A stretch of 64,000 bases of DNA from Dryococelus australis (GCA_029891345.1 CM056994.1:55831251-55895250), one strand, 5' to 3'; numbered from the stretch's first letter, positions 36,035 to 49,026 are shown. Numbers and translations: made by a program. The notes: generated by a model not told the origin, from the sequence alone.

Positions 36035-36900
36035 TATGGCCCAATCCCATTATGTGGAAATTAAGGGTATGGTGATGTTATATTAGTTTTCGATTTGTTT
36101 CCTTTGTATGACTGAAGTTTTGTTTTTCAATAATTTAAGGCCTTAATTTCTATTTGCCTTAACAACTTGTTGACGGTATGAGACTATAATTTAGTAACAT
36201 AATCTGTACCTAAGTACGGCACCTAGTTAAGTGTTGTACCGGTAGCATACACCTGCATCATTTGGTTGGAAAAAAGTCCATTACACAACGGGAAGTGGTC
36301 GATATTAACCCGTTCCAGTGCAGCAAGAGAGGGAAAACAAAAAGAAATTCTCAACTCCGAAGCAATCTGATCACAAGATTCTTCCTCTGGTCTTCCCCCT
36401 GGGCCCTTCAAGAAATTAATAAAAACCTGCTTCCACCGACTTGAAACTTCAAACTATATAAGGCGAGATTGGCAAGAAGTACGCTCGGAAGGTACGTGAG
36501 CGAACTGCTCCAGTCTGCGATATAAGTTCCCAGACATCCAGATTTTAATGTCTGCTTCGTAACAGACAGAAATCAGGTCACGGGCGCTGAGCTCTGAGAG
36601 AGAACCTGTGGTGAGCAGTTATTACGACAGAGTAAACTCTGAAATGCCACGTGAGGGCGGTCTCGGACTTTCTTCAGGCGCGAGTCTACTACCCGCTGTT
36701 CGATAAGTAAACATAGAGCCCGCGTTCTAAAAATACGTGCAGGATGAACGACAAGAGTGATCTGCAGTTGTAACCAGCACTAAAGAAATGCAGTGAAATC
36801 TCAGTAAAATTTATATGATAAGTTTCATAACAAGTCACCCCCAAAACCCAATCGTTATTGGGCGACGGACAGGGACATAACGAACACTTTCGTTATGTCT
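36035..36900. other. Spacer with a promoter-like stretch
   Basis: At 36450-36470, AAACTATATAAGGCGAG resembles a TATA element, followed by GC-richer DNA to about 36780. It may belong to an LTR-type repeat. No second copy in the window supports this. Confidence 0.25.
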
Positions 36901-36903
36901 TAA

Positions 36904-37082
36904 GAAATCCACCCCCCCCCCCACGCTGGCCATATTGGATTCTTGGTTTTTCTAGCTTGTTAATGTTTAAAAGAGAAAACTCCTATAGCACCCATATACC
37001 CAACTAGCTGCTTACATTACGCCGCAGTACATACAAGACAAGGGAACTACGAACTCATAATTGTCACAATTTTAATTCCGCC
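36904..37082 (+). repeat. Dispersed repeat, partner of 43203-43366
   Basis: After TTAA (36900-36903), the sequence from CCATATTGGATTCTTGG to TTTTAATTCCGCC aligns with 43203-43366, which is also preceded by TTAA. Both carry CCATATTGGATT or CTATATTGGATT near the start, as do the other TTAA-type elements. A poly-C tract (36911-36922) is unique to this copy. Confidence 0.6.
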
Positions 37083-38285
37083 AAAGTGTTTCAAAATTAA
37101 TATTGTAACATAATTGCATGTCCACAGTTCAGTCGTTATGTCTGTACTGCTGTGTATGGTTAAAAAAAATAGTTGGGTATAGGGATACTTCCCGAACTTT
37201 ATTATTGAAAAACACATACAACATAAAACATATGAGTTATAAACATGTATAAAAATGCTATAAAAACAAATAATTCAATACGGTGGAGAACGGTTACCTT
37301 AAGAGTGTATAACACCTGGGTATTGGAACACCGTATTTTCACCGGATATATTTGAGTCCATTACTGCATTCACCAATGCTGGAAATATCTGTGATAAGCA
37401 GTAGACCCTCCGAAGAACACTGTAGTCACGGTACATAAGGGATGAACTGTGTTGTAAATGCAATAGTTGACTCTTCAAACATCTGTGACAACGCTATGTT
37501 TAACTACCCAGGACAATTAAACACTTTTAAAATTGCACCATTCTGTCGTGTCCTTGTCCGTTTGTCGATACCTCATTACGCTGCTACCTTGTTAGTAAAA
37601 AATCAAACTGAACGTATCTAAAAAAAAATGTGAAGCAGCCAGCAACGGCAGTCAAACGATCCACTTCGTAACTGAGGTCACTAGTCTTCTTTTCGCATAT
37701 AACGGAACTGTTAAGATAACCTCACACGCTCCTGTGGCCGATATTTACAAGATTTGTAACTACAGATATAGGTTTCCGTGATTAACAATGTCATGTTCGT
37801 CACGGGAAACAAAATCTGTGCATAAAAAAAAAAACAAAAACATGTATGGTAGTTCAATGTTGGCAGTTAAGTTTTTTAAAAGTTTCGTTACAAACATTCA
37901 AACCAACATAAAAAAAAAAATTTCACTTCGATTTTGAATGCAAGCACTTGCTAGTTCTGCAAAACATTTGCAATGAGTGTCATTGTAATACGTCTCTCCA
38001 CAAACGCAGCAATGGTTATGTTGGGTTAATTGACTTTCAATGAAACAAAGGGATATCTCTAGCTTAATTTCGTGGTAGAGAGGGATAATTTTTGTTATGT
38101 ACTGGCTTGGAAGCTGATTTAAGAGAATGCAAGTAATCTATTACGAAAATTAAGACGATAAACTTACGTGGTTATTGTGATAAACATTCATAATTTCAGA
38201 AATTATTAAAAATTCCGTGAAACTGCGTAGGACAAGTTGAATTTCAGGAATGAGATACCGCACAGACTGTACCCCAGAATGACAT
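37083..38285. other. AT-rich spacer
   Basis: A short inverted match (AGTTGGGTATAGGGATAC near 37170) pairs with the TATACCCAACTAG string at 36995, so the repeat at 36904 may extend to about 37200 as a foldback. The rest is featureless. Confidence 0.35.
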
Positions 38286-38745
38286 TTAAGAGCCACCCCG
38301 CCAGCCAAGTATGATTCCGGACTTCAGTTTTCCTTCGGCTGGAAGCAGGGGCGAGGGTGTGCTGTTTTTTAACGACGATCCCGGAAAGGCAGGTCGGGAA
38401 CGCAAAGGGTGGTGGATATGAAATGGCTCGGAGAAGGTGATGGGGAAAGCTCCCGGATAAATGAGGGCGCAAAGGATGTTTAGACAAACGTTGGTAGCAG
38501 GGCGTGTATGCACTTGGAAAGGGATGAAGGGCTCCAACGAGTACAAAAACCTACCCTCGGGGCGCAATAAGAGGCGAGAGAGGGATTCCTCCGACAACGT
38601 AGATTCTCAACGTGGCAAGTACACTCCCCAGCAGCGCCGTACAGTCCGGGCTCGCCGTACAGTCCGGGCTGAGTACACACGACACTCGTACACCGACACC
38701 CCTCAGCAACATTCAGTTACTGGCCCACCGTGGCTCTGAGTGTGA
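38286..38745. other. CpG-rich block with an 18 bp tandem duplication
   Basis: GC-rich, with overlapping frames of 60 to 103 codons on both strands and no domain. CGCCGTACAGTCCGGGCT occurs twice in perfect tandem (38635-38652, 38653-38670). It may be a CpG island or exon, but no splice or start signal can be assigned. Confidence 0.35.
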
Positions 38746-38829
38746 TAATAAACGAGGTCTGATTTGTGGTGCCACCACGAGTATTATTATAAAAGGTACC
38801 CATGTTCGGCGATGCCCCTGTCGGGCACT

Positions 38830-39270
38830 ATGGCTCTTCAAAGATTCGTGAGTGTTACCTCAAGGATAGTCAATACCTTTGGCATGTTAACCATGATATT
38901 TATAAACGTCAGAGCTCTAAAAAGAATTTTAAAAAAACACTGCAAGTCGCTTTCTATACCTGTTCGGAAAGAGCACATTTTACACTCTACACAAGTAACT
39001 TTACATTCCAACCCAACAACCTTGTCGCAGATTTGGTAAATGTGCGGAGATTCAACCGCAACATCTCGAATATCCTTGACGTGTGTTGGATGTTGTCGCA
39101 GGCAGCAAGGATCCTCGCAACTAAATCCTTCTCCGCATCCCCGACGTTCCATAAAAAAAAAAAAAGGCTTTGATGTGGTTCCAAGGAAAAAATCAATAGG
39201 CTTACAGTCGGCGACAGTGAAGGGCCTGGCGACAGGTCCTCCCTACCAGACCTCTGAGCAGGGAATATAT
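38830..39270 (-). pseudogene. Mariner-like transposase C-terminal fragment
   Basis: On the minus strand, from about 39262, GGPVAR and then PIDFFL (39195-39215) mark the region of the third catalytic Asp. After a shift over an A/T tract (39152-39165), the frame at 38987-39196 reads KDLVARILAACDNIQHTSRI then FEMLRLNLR. That is the C-terminal helical block of mariner-like transposases with N-terminal DUF4817. The other open frames on both strands (38764-39173) are shadows of this fragment. Confidence 0.65.
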
Positions 39271-39394
39271 CTACTGTTTATATGGGCACTAGTTGCTAAA
39301 ATGAAGTAAGGAAGCACTCCATCATGTCGTAACCACGTGGTTACCTTAGCATATTCTTCTTCATCATCTCCGATAAAACTAACTGTAAGTACCG

Positions 39395-39757
39395 CATTTA
39401 AGGCCACGAGCCTTCATTTCTACAGCTTTTGGGAGAATGATTTCTTTGTACCCAAACGGGAGCCAATATTGTAAAATCCTCTCAAAATTTTGTTAAAAAT
39501 TGTTTTTATTATGTAGTCTAATTTTTCCAACACAAAAATGTGTATGCTTTTATCCAGTAAATTAATTAACGAAAATTGTGTTTATTTAATAATTAGTTAA
39601 AATTGTACGGTTTTTGTGTTTAAAAAAAATTATACCACATAATAAAAAACAATTTGCAACGAAATTATGAGACGATTTTACAATATTGGCTCCCTTTTGG
39701 GTACAAAAAAATTAATTCCCGCAAAAACTGTAGTGCGTGCCCTTATAAGGAGCTCGT
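39395..39757. mobile_element. Foldback element with ~140-bp arms
   Basis: The left arm has CTACAGCTTTTGGGAG, TTTGTACCCAAACGGGAGCC and AATATTGTAAAATCCTCTC. The right arm has the reverse complements, GGCTCCCTTTTGGGTACAAA and TGAGACGATTTTACAATATT. Pairing extends inward through an AT-rich part to a ~45 base loop near 39540-39585. No clear target duplication. Frames at 39654-39902 arise from the arm. Confidence 0.75.
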
Positions 39758-39759
39758 GA

Positions 39760-40250
39760 ATGCCGGACAACTTAACGAAATTTCGAAAATTCTGCAGCTC
39801 TGTAGTAACTCTCAGAGGTTTAAATTTCGTTTTGTATATGTCTATACCACTGCGCACACACATGGAAAACTTGATGTGACTAGCAGTAAATGTGCGCTCT
39901 GAATGCGAAATGTAATTTCAGCTCAATTATTTAACACACGGAATGTTTTTTTTTTTTTTAAGAACACCGGCAACGCGCAATATGTGGCACAGAACAACGA
40001 ACTGAAAATTATACAAGCTATAAACCATGCCCGGAAATGCGTGGTTTGGCCCAATGGGATGTCAAAGTATTACAGCGCTTCGAACAGAGGACGTGCGGTT
40101 AGCTACAAATGTAATCAGTAAGACACCACCAACCGAAAAAGAGCAAGACATCATGGATTACAACATGGATACGATTTGTTGACTACTTGAAAGCGTGCAC
40201 ACGTGCGTTTTATACTTCTGTTAACATAAAATATTGTTAAAATTAATACC
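39760..40250. other. Spacer
   Basis: Poly-T tract near 39946-39959. AACATGGATACGATTTG near 40161 matches 20679. No gene seen. Confidence 0.35.
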
Positions 40251-40735
40251 TGCGAGGCGTATCTGAGTTCGTGAGGAGTGGAGGTCTCAATAAAAATAAA
40301 AGAACTAAATTGTATTTCTAATTTATTCACACAGCTACTATTTGCAGTATTAAATTATCTGTCTCCACTATTACTCTTTTTTATTCAAGAGTGTGCGCAA
40401 TATTTAATGTCTACTTCAACTCTGTTTGGTTACAGTCAATTAACTCATACTCATTACTAACATATATTCAGTCTATCTGTTACCCCAATTTGTAATGTCT
40501 TTCACTCACGCATCTAGTCCAATGGTCCAGGCTGCCAGCCGCACTCTTCGCTGCTTGATACTCGCAGTCACAGATTTCCCTTCCGCTGGTCACTTCTCTC
40601 GCTGCTCCGTATTCTATCGCTCGGAACTCAACCACTCATTCACTCATCAACTACTCGAGTCGGAGGCCTATCACACTTTTATGTCGTTCGCCATCACAAC
40701 AAAATATTATCCATACGCACACTTGTAAACCTAAT
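40251..40735 (-). mobile_element. Putative solo LTR (copy 1)
   Basis: Shares its left end (TGCGAGGCGTATCTGAG..CGTGAGG) and much of its length with 46196-46690, including AATAAAAATAAAAGAACT and a CACTCACGCATC block. On the minus strand the element would end in CA, as LTRs do. It carries a TATA-like CATAAAAG (near 40676-40684) at the upstream end and AT-rich possible polyadenylation sequence near the downstream end. No internal retrotransposon sequence or target duplication was found, so solo LTR is an inference. Confidence 0.45.
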
Positions 40736-41085
40736 ACGTCACTAAATGTAAGATCATCATAATTTTTGTCAACTCTTTGGTTATTCATTCGCAGATTCGT
40801 TAACCGTTTCCTCCATTATTTGATGGCATTTTAATTATTCTGGACTATTTTTATTGTGTTTTGCTTTGATACCTTCGGATTAATTACTTTATTTGCATCA
40901 CAACTCAGTAGGCCTAATTGTTTCTATGAGCCTATTGTAAGAGATATGGTTATGTGTAAGAAATGTCAGAAATCCCTAACGTCGCATTAATAAAAACTGA
41001 ATAAAAATACAGTTTGCATTAAGTGATTTTTCGTAATTTCTCCGTATCTGGAATAGTGTTCAGAACATTCGCTAGCGGTTGTATA
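40736..41085. other. AT-rich spacer
   Basis: No features recognised. Confidence 0.35.
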
Positions 41086-41493
41086 GGCTGTTCACAGTAA
41101 AATGGTCCATTTCGAAAGCCCTGCTTAAGATCTAATTGTATACACGTTGTGTATTATTCCGCCTTATGTAAAATTTACATTGCCATGGGCATCACAACTT
41201 CATTCATACGTCGGTCAAGTGAAACTGTATTGAGAAAGTAAACACACTTTACAAATTTGCTCGATGTATTAAAAATAACAGAAAGCGAAAAAAAAAAAAC
41301 TAGTTTTAAGTTATCAGAAATGGTTACCTCACTCTTTTTATTCAACGTTAAGATATGGAAATACTTTTCATCCATCGTTACCAACGTTACTGGGCTAATT
41401 TCAATCAGTGCGCCCATTAAAATATATGCATGAAGGGGTAGTGACTTTTTTCTAAGCTTCGTTTGTAAAGTGCTCACTTTATCGTGAACAGCC
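41086..41493 (+). mobile_element. Family A MITE, long core (copy 8)
   Basis: Starts GGCTGTTCACAGTAAAATGG and ends CTCACTTTATCGTGAACAGCC. The core includes TGCCATGGGCATCACAACTT and CGTTACCAACGTTACTGGGC. Confidence 0.92.
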
Positions 41494-41896
41494 TTTAGTA
41501 TCTTTTGTGATGCATCGACGCTACATAACGAAACAGATCAGTAAAACTTCAGCCAGGCATAAATTTTTAAGCACAAATTAGGGAAATTTGTGTGAGGTGC
41601 GTCACTCTTACAACGTGCTGACGCTGTTACTGAGACGCGAAATCGATACGCAATGAGCGGAGACTGGGAGAAAAGTGGGAGCGCTGCAAACTGGGGCACG
41701 CTGTAGTTCTGTATGAACTACAACGGCGGAGATAGTTGGCGAGCGTGCGGAGCCATCGGCACGCGCCGCCTGGAACAATTCTCACCCGCCCTTCCCAGGC
41801 ACGCACCGCACCAGTGAATCACTACAGGAAGTCGGCATACATTTCTGTCTCAAACACAGTGCCCACTTCTATGCTAGTCTTTTCATCTCCACTATA
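41494..41896. other. Spacer with CpG-rich segment
   Basis: GC-rich from about 41620 to 41820, with a palindrome GTAGTTCTGTATGAACTAC near 41702-41720. I cannot assign it to a family. Confidence 0.3.
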
Positions 41897-42314
41897 GGCT
41901 GTTCCCGGTAAAATAAGCATTTTCGAAAGCCCTACTTAACATCTACTTGCACGCACATTGTGTATTCATCCGCCTTATGCCAGATAAACAATGACATAGG
42001 CCTCGTCACTTTATTCATGAGTCGGTAAAGTGCAACTGCGAAATTATTACAAAAAAAAATGTTTTGTAAATATGCTGATTTTTACACTTCGATGCATTAG
42101 AAAAAACAGAAAGTGAAAAAAATAATTTATGTTATCACAAATGGCTACCTTACTCTTTTTATTCGACGTTAAGATATGGAACTAGTTTCCGTTCATCGTT
42201 ACCAACTTTACTGGGCGTATGTCACTCAGTTCGCCCGTTAAAATATATGCAGGTAGGGATAGTGACAATTTCCTAAGGTTGATTTCAAAAGTGCTCACTT
42301 TATAGTGAACAGCC
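41897..42314 (+). mobile_element. Family A MITE, long core (copy 9)
   Basis: Starts GGCTGTTCCCGGTAAAATAA and ends CTCACTTTATAGTGAACAGCC. It lies only about 400 bases from copy 8, in the same orientation. Confidence 0.92.
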
Positions 42315-43202
42315 TTTAATAAAGAATTATATCAAACCCTCTTTCTCCTCTAGCATTTATATTTAAAGCATGCAACAATTTTGGATTCTTTCCTGTCTAC
42401 TGGGCATTTACGGCGTCTACACCGGTTTTTCCCAGTCTCTTCTCAGTTATAGTTTAGCTGTAAGTACACTCAGGGAGGTAATCATGACCCCGATCGCTGG
42501 CCATGGCTGCCCAATCCCTCTCTGCTGCGATGCATGTCACTTTGCATGATTTCCCTTCCTTGTAGGCGTAAGGGGTTCACCCTGCGACGTAATTAGCTCC
42601 CGCCCTACCTTCGGGACTACACTTAATACTTAAAATTTCTGGCCTGTTTGCTCCAGCCACGCGAGCAATGTGACAGTGTTCTCAGAACTGCGCTCTGCCT
42701 GCGACAACTAAACACGATTCCTTGCGAATATAGTATATATATTAGTTGGTTAAAACTTCATACCCACTGTGGACCTCCCGGCCTCACGCGGAAATTAGCA
42801 ATGCCAGTGCCATGCGCTTTAAGGTTCGCCTTCACCTCTTTCGCAGAAGTTCTTCGTTTTCGTGTCATAATTTCGGATTCAGAGGAATTACTGACAAAGT
42901 ACGATTATAGAAATTTTACATTTTATGAGTCCTTCAGTATTGTTGTGCTTAATTTTCATTGTGTGTTATCTGCTAGTTGTAAAAAAGTCAGAAACATATT
43001 TATATTTTATCAGTCAATACGTTCCTGCCTCTTTGCAAGAAGGAAATAACACACAGTGAAAATTAGATACAAGGATGTTAAACAATTTGTAAAATATAAA
43101 TTTTTCTATAACCGAACATTTCCAATAAAACCACTCAAACGGAAATTATGACACGGGAACGAAGAATTTCTCCGTAATACAGTAAGTGAAGCCAAGCCTT
43201 AA
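42315..43202. other. Spacer with a 133-codon open frame
   Basis: The frame at 42648-43049 (plus) is preceded by GC-richer DNA. The protein has no recognisable domain; a decayed exon is possible but unsupported. Confidence 0.2.
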
Positions 43203-43366
43203 GGGCAACTTTCCCCGCTATATTGGATTCTTCGTTATTCTAGCTTATGTTTTTAGAAAATAAAATTCTGAAAGTACCCTAATACTCAACTATCGATCCC
43301 CTCATACAGCAGTACACACATGACAGAACTATGAACTGGCATTTACATCACAATATTAATTTTGCC
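43203..43366 (+). repeat. Dispersed repeat, partner of 36904-37082
   Basis: Preceded by TTAA (43199-43202). It aligns with 36904-37082 through GGATTCTTCGTTATTCTAGC, ATACTCAACTA and CAGCAGTACACACATGACA. It lies just upstream of the pogo/Tigger-like remnant, but the partner copy stands alone, so the two need not be one element. Confidence 0.55.
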
Positions 43367-43549
43367 TAAATTTGGCAGGAGTCAGAACCAAGGTCCCTCG
43401 CACCATATGTCAATATGTGAAATGCTGTGCCAGAAAGGTCGGCTAAGAAAGCCAAATAACAGTCAGGTTTATGTACAATCTGACAACCATGTACAGGAAG
43501 TGTTAAAAATAGCAGAACAATACAGTGAGGAGTTACGGATGCATATCAA

Positions 43550-44490
<941 letters not shown>

Positions 44491-44499
44491 TAAAGTACG

Positions 44500-44901
44500 T
44501 TTTCAATATTTTCTAAGACAATTTCATTGGAATGAAAAATAAATGAAAGATTCTGTGTGCTATTTTCATTGTCAAATCATAATTTGTAAGACTAATTGAC
44601 AGTATTCCATATTAGATACCACCTTTCACAGTGGACAAAAAGTACATCTGTTGATGATAAATTTTTTAGAATTTATAAGTGGTAGACATTTTTGGTTCTA
44701 ATTTCATTGTGGTGACCTAAGAGGGTGTGTTGAATTAATCAATATCTGCGCAAACGAAATTAATGAAAACTATAATTATCACAAATAAAAATAAAAATGG
44801 CATTCCATATTTGACTACTTTCCTCTACTATTGCAGCAACAAGTGACTGTGCGTGCTCCAGTCCCCAGCTATTCGTCATCACTCGAGTTACGAGACATAT
44901 A
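44500..44901. other. AT-rich spacer
   Basis: Probably the 3' flank of the transposase remnant. No terminal repeat was identified. Confidence 0.3.
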
Positions 44902-45131
44902 GGCCGTTCACGGTGAAGTGAGCACTTTTGAGGCCCTAGTCACTTTTTCCTTTCAGCTATTTTTATCCTCTAACCACCCTTAAAAATAAACACTGACCTG
45001 TACGTTATAAACACAGTGTGTATATTCCACTCCGCTCGGAAGTTAACGTCTATGGCTGAAATAAAATATATTTATTGACTATTATTCCAAATGAGAGGGC
45101 TTTCAAAAGTGCTCACTTTACCGTGAACAGC
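44902..45131 (+). mobile_element. Family A MITE, short core (copy 10)
   Basis: Starts GGCCGTTCACGGTGAAGTGA and ends CTCACTTTACCGTGAACAGC, but the ~170 bp interior differs from the long core. It carries TAAACACAGTGTGTATATTCC and AAAATATATTTATTGACTAT, shared with copies 12 and 15. Same ends with another core means a sister family moved by the same enzyme. Confidence 0.9.
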
Positions 45132-45425
45132 TATGGAAATTACTGTTCCATGGACGTATACAGGATCTTATACTGTTGTGTTCCAAAAGTGGTATCATAA
45201 CCCATAGCCATAAAATATTTGAACTAAAAAGAGTTCAAATTCTAGAGTACAATGTTGGCAGGCCCCGCAGGATGCGAACACCAGGCCACCTTATATCAAC
45301 TATGTTCACACCCGGCCCGCAGTCCCCCCTACATATATATTCGAGTGTAAGTCAAAACGTAAGTTTTCTAATTTTATTCCTAAGAAACAAATAGTCGTAG
45401 CGCGCAGCAATGTATGTGTCCAAAT

Positions 45426-45845
45426 GCTGTTCACGATCAAATGAGCACTTGTGAAATGAACCTTAGAAAAAAGTCACTGCCCCTGAACGCATATATTTTA
45501 ATGGGCGCACTGAGTGATATTTCCTCAGTAAAGTTGATAACGAGGAATGGAAAATAGTTCCATATCTTAACGTCGAATAAAAAATGATACGTAACCATTT
45601 GTGATAACTTAAATTATTTCTTTCGCTTTCTGTTTTTTTTTTTTATGCATCGAAGTGTGAAAATGAACAGATTTGTATAGTATTTACTTTCCTAAAAATG
45701 TCACAGTTTTAATTGACCGACGCATGAATAAAGTGATGAGGCCCACGGCAATGTTAATTTAACATACGGCGGAAGAATACATAACATCCATACAAGTAGA
45801 TCTAAAGCAGGGCTATCCAAAGTGCTCTTTTTACCGTGAACAGCC
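45426..45845 (-). mobile_element. Family A MITE, long core (copy 11)
   Basis: Left end GCTGTTCACGATCAAATGAG, right end CTTTTTACCGTGAACAGCC. A minus-orientation core. Confidence 0.9.
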
Positions 45846-45965
45846 TATACTCGTTTGTAGTTTCACCGATAGTTGGCCCGTAGGCGCACAAATAGGTAAA
45901 ACATAATCTGGGTTCAAAGACAGTTGCAAAATTGCAGAAGTAGTGAACAAGTGGTAACGGGGGGA

Positions 45966-46190
45966 GGCGCGGTGGTTGTCCGTTGCCAGCGAGCAGAAAA
46001 CACGGAACCTGTCAACATTCACAGGAGGACCGCGTCTGTACACGGAGAGAAAGTGACGCCTGTTCAACAAGTACGGAAATGTTGACGTGAATATCCAGAG
46101 GATCGAACGAACGTGAAAGACGAGGAGCGGAGTGGTCGTCCACGGTGCAGCTCGGACTTGGCTACTTCAGACTTTCATAATGTTACAAGA
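45966..46190 (+). pseudogene. Mariner-family transposase N-terminal fragment
   Basis: One frame with a single in-frame TGA (about 46082) reads NIHRRTASVHGEKVTPVQQV, then RTNVKDEERSGRPR. This is the first helix-turn-helix followed by the hinge with the GRP (GRPR) motif known from mariner and SETMAR-type proteins. It stops six bases before the putative LTR at 46196, so the LTR probably inserted into or next to this fragment. The rest of the transposase was not found on the far side. Confidence 0.75.
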
Positions 46191-46195
46191 ATGCC

Positions 46196-46690
46196 TGGGA
46201 GGCGTATCTGAGCTCGTGAGGCATGGGGGTCTTAGTAAAAATAAAAGAACTTAATTAAATAATCAAATTTATTCTAAATACTACAAACACTATTTGTTAT
46301 TTACCAGTCTGAGCATCCTATTAACTCTCATTATTCTTATTGAGCGCAATATTTATTTACTATCTTCATTTACGTTAAAGTCTTTATCACAGTCTTTGCT
46401 CCAATTATTTCCACATTTTTAGATAAAACTGTCTAGTTCGATCGTCCCGAATATCTTTTCACTCACCCACGCATCATCCGGTCCACAGTCCCGCAGATCA
46501 GTTCCACTCTTCACTACACACAAGCTCGCCGACGCACTCTAGCAGATCACTGCATCCTTCCCTCGCCGCTCCGGAACCACCAAACTATCGCTTAAGGTCG
46601 CACGAGACGCCAAACTCTTGGCTCTTAATCACTCTCTCCTCGGAGACCCGCATGTGGTATTTATAATTGAGGTATGTGCCGTCTAGAACG
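46196..46690 (-). mobile_element. Putative solo LTR (copy 2)
   Basis: Starts TGGGAGGCGTATCTGAGCTC on the plus strand, i.e. ends in CA on the minus strand. It aligns with 40251-40735. At the opposite end the minus strand reads CAATTATAAATACCACATG, a good TATA element for a U3 region. Divergence from copy 1 is high, so the two are not the pair of one young element. Confidence 0.5.
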
Positions 46691-47360
46691 TTCTCGACGA
46701 TCCAAGTTGTTCTGAGAAAAGTAACAGTAATGATGACGATATTCCAGCGTGATAAGTAGAGAAATATGAGCTTCTCAGGGTCAGGGAGGCTTGAGCTGCG
46801 ATAAGTTTATCTGTACGTGAGGCGGCGTCCTCTATGATAGGCCCCTCGCTCCTTCTAACGTTACAAACTTGACCTCCACATCTTGGCTCCTTCCCACGCG
46901 AAGGAAAAACCGGGCAGCGAGATGCAACAACACGTTTGGCAAAATGAACATACATATGCGGGCAGACAATTCTCCAGCGACGACGAAGTGAAATGACTTA
47001 ATACGTGGAACTTCCGGTTCTCTCGCCGAGTTAGGAATTGGCCAAACAAGTTACTTTCATGTAGCGGTGTTCCACTGTTCCTGTTCCAAGTAATACGTCC
47101 CAGTAACATGTTATTTTTGTAACAGGTTACTTAAAACATTTCTCACCATAGACTAACGATGAGGTAGACCGCTTATTCGTCTTGTGCGCATGTACCCAAC
47201 AATGACCTACCCCAATAATACACAACTTTCAAAGTCACATGGTCAACAGTGATGAAAGTTATAACCGTTACGTTAAGTGACGCCCATCTCTACACCAAGC
47301 GAGCCCAGAATCCTCGCGGTATGAAAGCAGACTGCACGAGGAGGGTAGGAGTTGACTATC
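46691..47360. other. Spacer
   Basis: Moderately GC-rich near 46780-46930, with 82-90 codon minus-strand frames lacking motifs. No element was identified. Confidence 0.3.
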
Positions 47361-47594
47361 GGCTGTTCACGGTAAAGTGAGCACTTTATAAGGCCCTTCT
47401 AAATTTTTCCTTTAATCCAAATTTCATCTTCCTGCTGCTTTTTAATATAAACATCGCAATGTGACCAATAAACACAGTGTATACATTGCACCACCATCAA
47501 AATTGAATGCCTGAGGCTTTAATAAGATGTATTTATTAGCGGTTAATGATTATTGGGAGGGCCTTAAAAAGTGCTCACTTTATCGTGAACAGCC
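47361..47594 (+). mobile_element. Family A MITE, short core (copy 12)
   Basis: Starts GGCTGTTCACGGTAAAGTGA and ends CTCACTTTATCGTGAACAGCC. The interior matches copy 10 (AATAAACACAGTGTATACAT, GATGTATTTATTAGCG). Confidence 0.92.
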
Positions 47595-47599
47595 TATAG

Positions 47600-48057
47600 A
47601 CGGTGATTTCATGAGCGGGCAGAGCTCAGCCGGGATTGACAGCAGGTAGCTTGTAACGTCAGTTGGTGTGCTCGCCCGTCGACGTTATCTGCTCCGTGTC
47701 TGTAGTAGGTAGTATCAAAGGAGGGGGGGGGGGACTGTCACGGTTATCTGCCCGGGGACTGGACGTTGAAGAGGAGCTAGGGGGAAGTACAGGAAGCGAC
47801 GGGGTTGACGAGTACACAGGGCTGACCCGACGACTGCGCCGGCGAGATAACGGCTCCAGTCAACGTTCCAGCACTCCCCCTCCAGCCCCAGGCTGGAACC
47901 TCCACCAACTCCACTTCCCTTCTGGGACATGAGGAGGGCGGGCAACCCGCGAGTGAGCGTCGTGAATGGCACGTAAGACACGTCTGGCAAGTCGCCATCG
48001 CGTCGGCAGACGTGCTCGGCATCGCAGACCCGCCCTCTGCTGGCCAGCTGTAGGCCC
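47600..48057. other. CpG-rich block between two MITE ends
   Basis: Strongly GC- and CpG-rich, with frames up to 91 codons on both strands and a poly-G run near 47723-47733. The overlapping frames on both strands show no domain. It may be a CpG island or an exon fragment. Confidence 0.3.
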
Positions 48058-48140
48058 TACACGGTCCATGGGCACTTTTGAAAGCCCTGCTTACGATGTA
48101 TGTACTTTTCCTCTCGTTGTGTATCCTTCCGCCATTGACA
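48058..48140 (+). mobile_element. Family A left-end fragment (copy 13a)
   Basis: ACGGTCCATGGGCACTTTTG followed by AAAGCCCTGCTTACGAT and TTGTGTATCCTTCCGCC matches the left ~75 bases of the long core. The very terminus is altered. Confidence 0.6.
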
Positions 48141-48778
48141 AACTTTACATTCTACGCAGAGGCGAAGGACGGGATGACGCGGGAGGTACGAGCCGCCCCG
48201 GGTGTCATCATCACTGAGCGGGGTCACAAAATGGCAGAAATAAAAAATATATTTTTAGTCCCACGAGACACTTTTTTTTTTTAATAATTGTATTTAAAAC
48301 GAGTTAATAAATTCATCTGATAACTAAAAAGACATTTACAAGCTGCTGAAGTTTCAAAAGAAGATTCTCTGGAATGGTCTTCTTTAATACTTTCATATTC
48401 TATACCAAATCTAACTTTACACTTAAACATCTTGTTAACGTTATGTGTTTCAGTAGCATCGAGTGAGAGGAGTTTTTTCTAAACTGAAATTAATCAGCAG
48501 TTATCATAGGTTCACTATGATTCATCTTGCAAATAAAAAATAAAAAAAGCGAAAGGAATTGATATTGATGATGTGATTTCAAAATTTCCAGTGAAGAAAG
48601 TTAGGAAAAAAAGTTTTAAATGCTTATGCTCACAATGTTAAGTAAATAAACCAGAAAATAACGCTTGCAAATGTATGTATCTATTATTTCTTCTTTTAAT
48701 AACATCAATGTGGGGGGAGGGGGGGGGACAAATATCCCTCGCCGTGTACCACCTGACCTTGCTACGACACTGATTTTA
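48141..48778. other. Sequence between two family A fragments
   Basis: It may be an insertion splitting one family A copy. Poly-T (48271-48281) and poly-G (48717-48728) tracts are present, but neither terminal repeats nor a target duplication were seen. Confidence 0.3.
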
Positions 48779-49026
48779 CGGGCCTAGTGGCTTAATTCTT
48801 GCGTCAACCGAGTGAAAACGTGAACATGTTTGCAACCTAAATGTGTTAGTAACATGCAATTTAATACCACATTTAAACATTACTCTCGCAATACGTGAAG
48901 CATTAATTCCTTGCCAACTTGACTGTGAGACCGCTACACCGGCGTGCAATGTAGTATATATGTAGTTGTATATACATTATTTTTTCACAAGCTTATTTCA
49001 AAAGTGTTTACTTTACTGTGAATTGC
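48779..49026 (+). mobile_element. Family A right-part fragment (copy 13b)
   Basis: GGGCCTAGTGGCTTAATTCT and GCGTCAACCGAGTGAAAACG follow the GGGCCTCATCACTTTATTC / GTCGGTCAAGTGAAACTG blocks. The end TTTACTTTACTGTGAATTGC is a decayed terminus. It is highly diverged. Confidence 0.5.
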
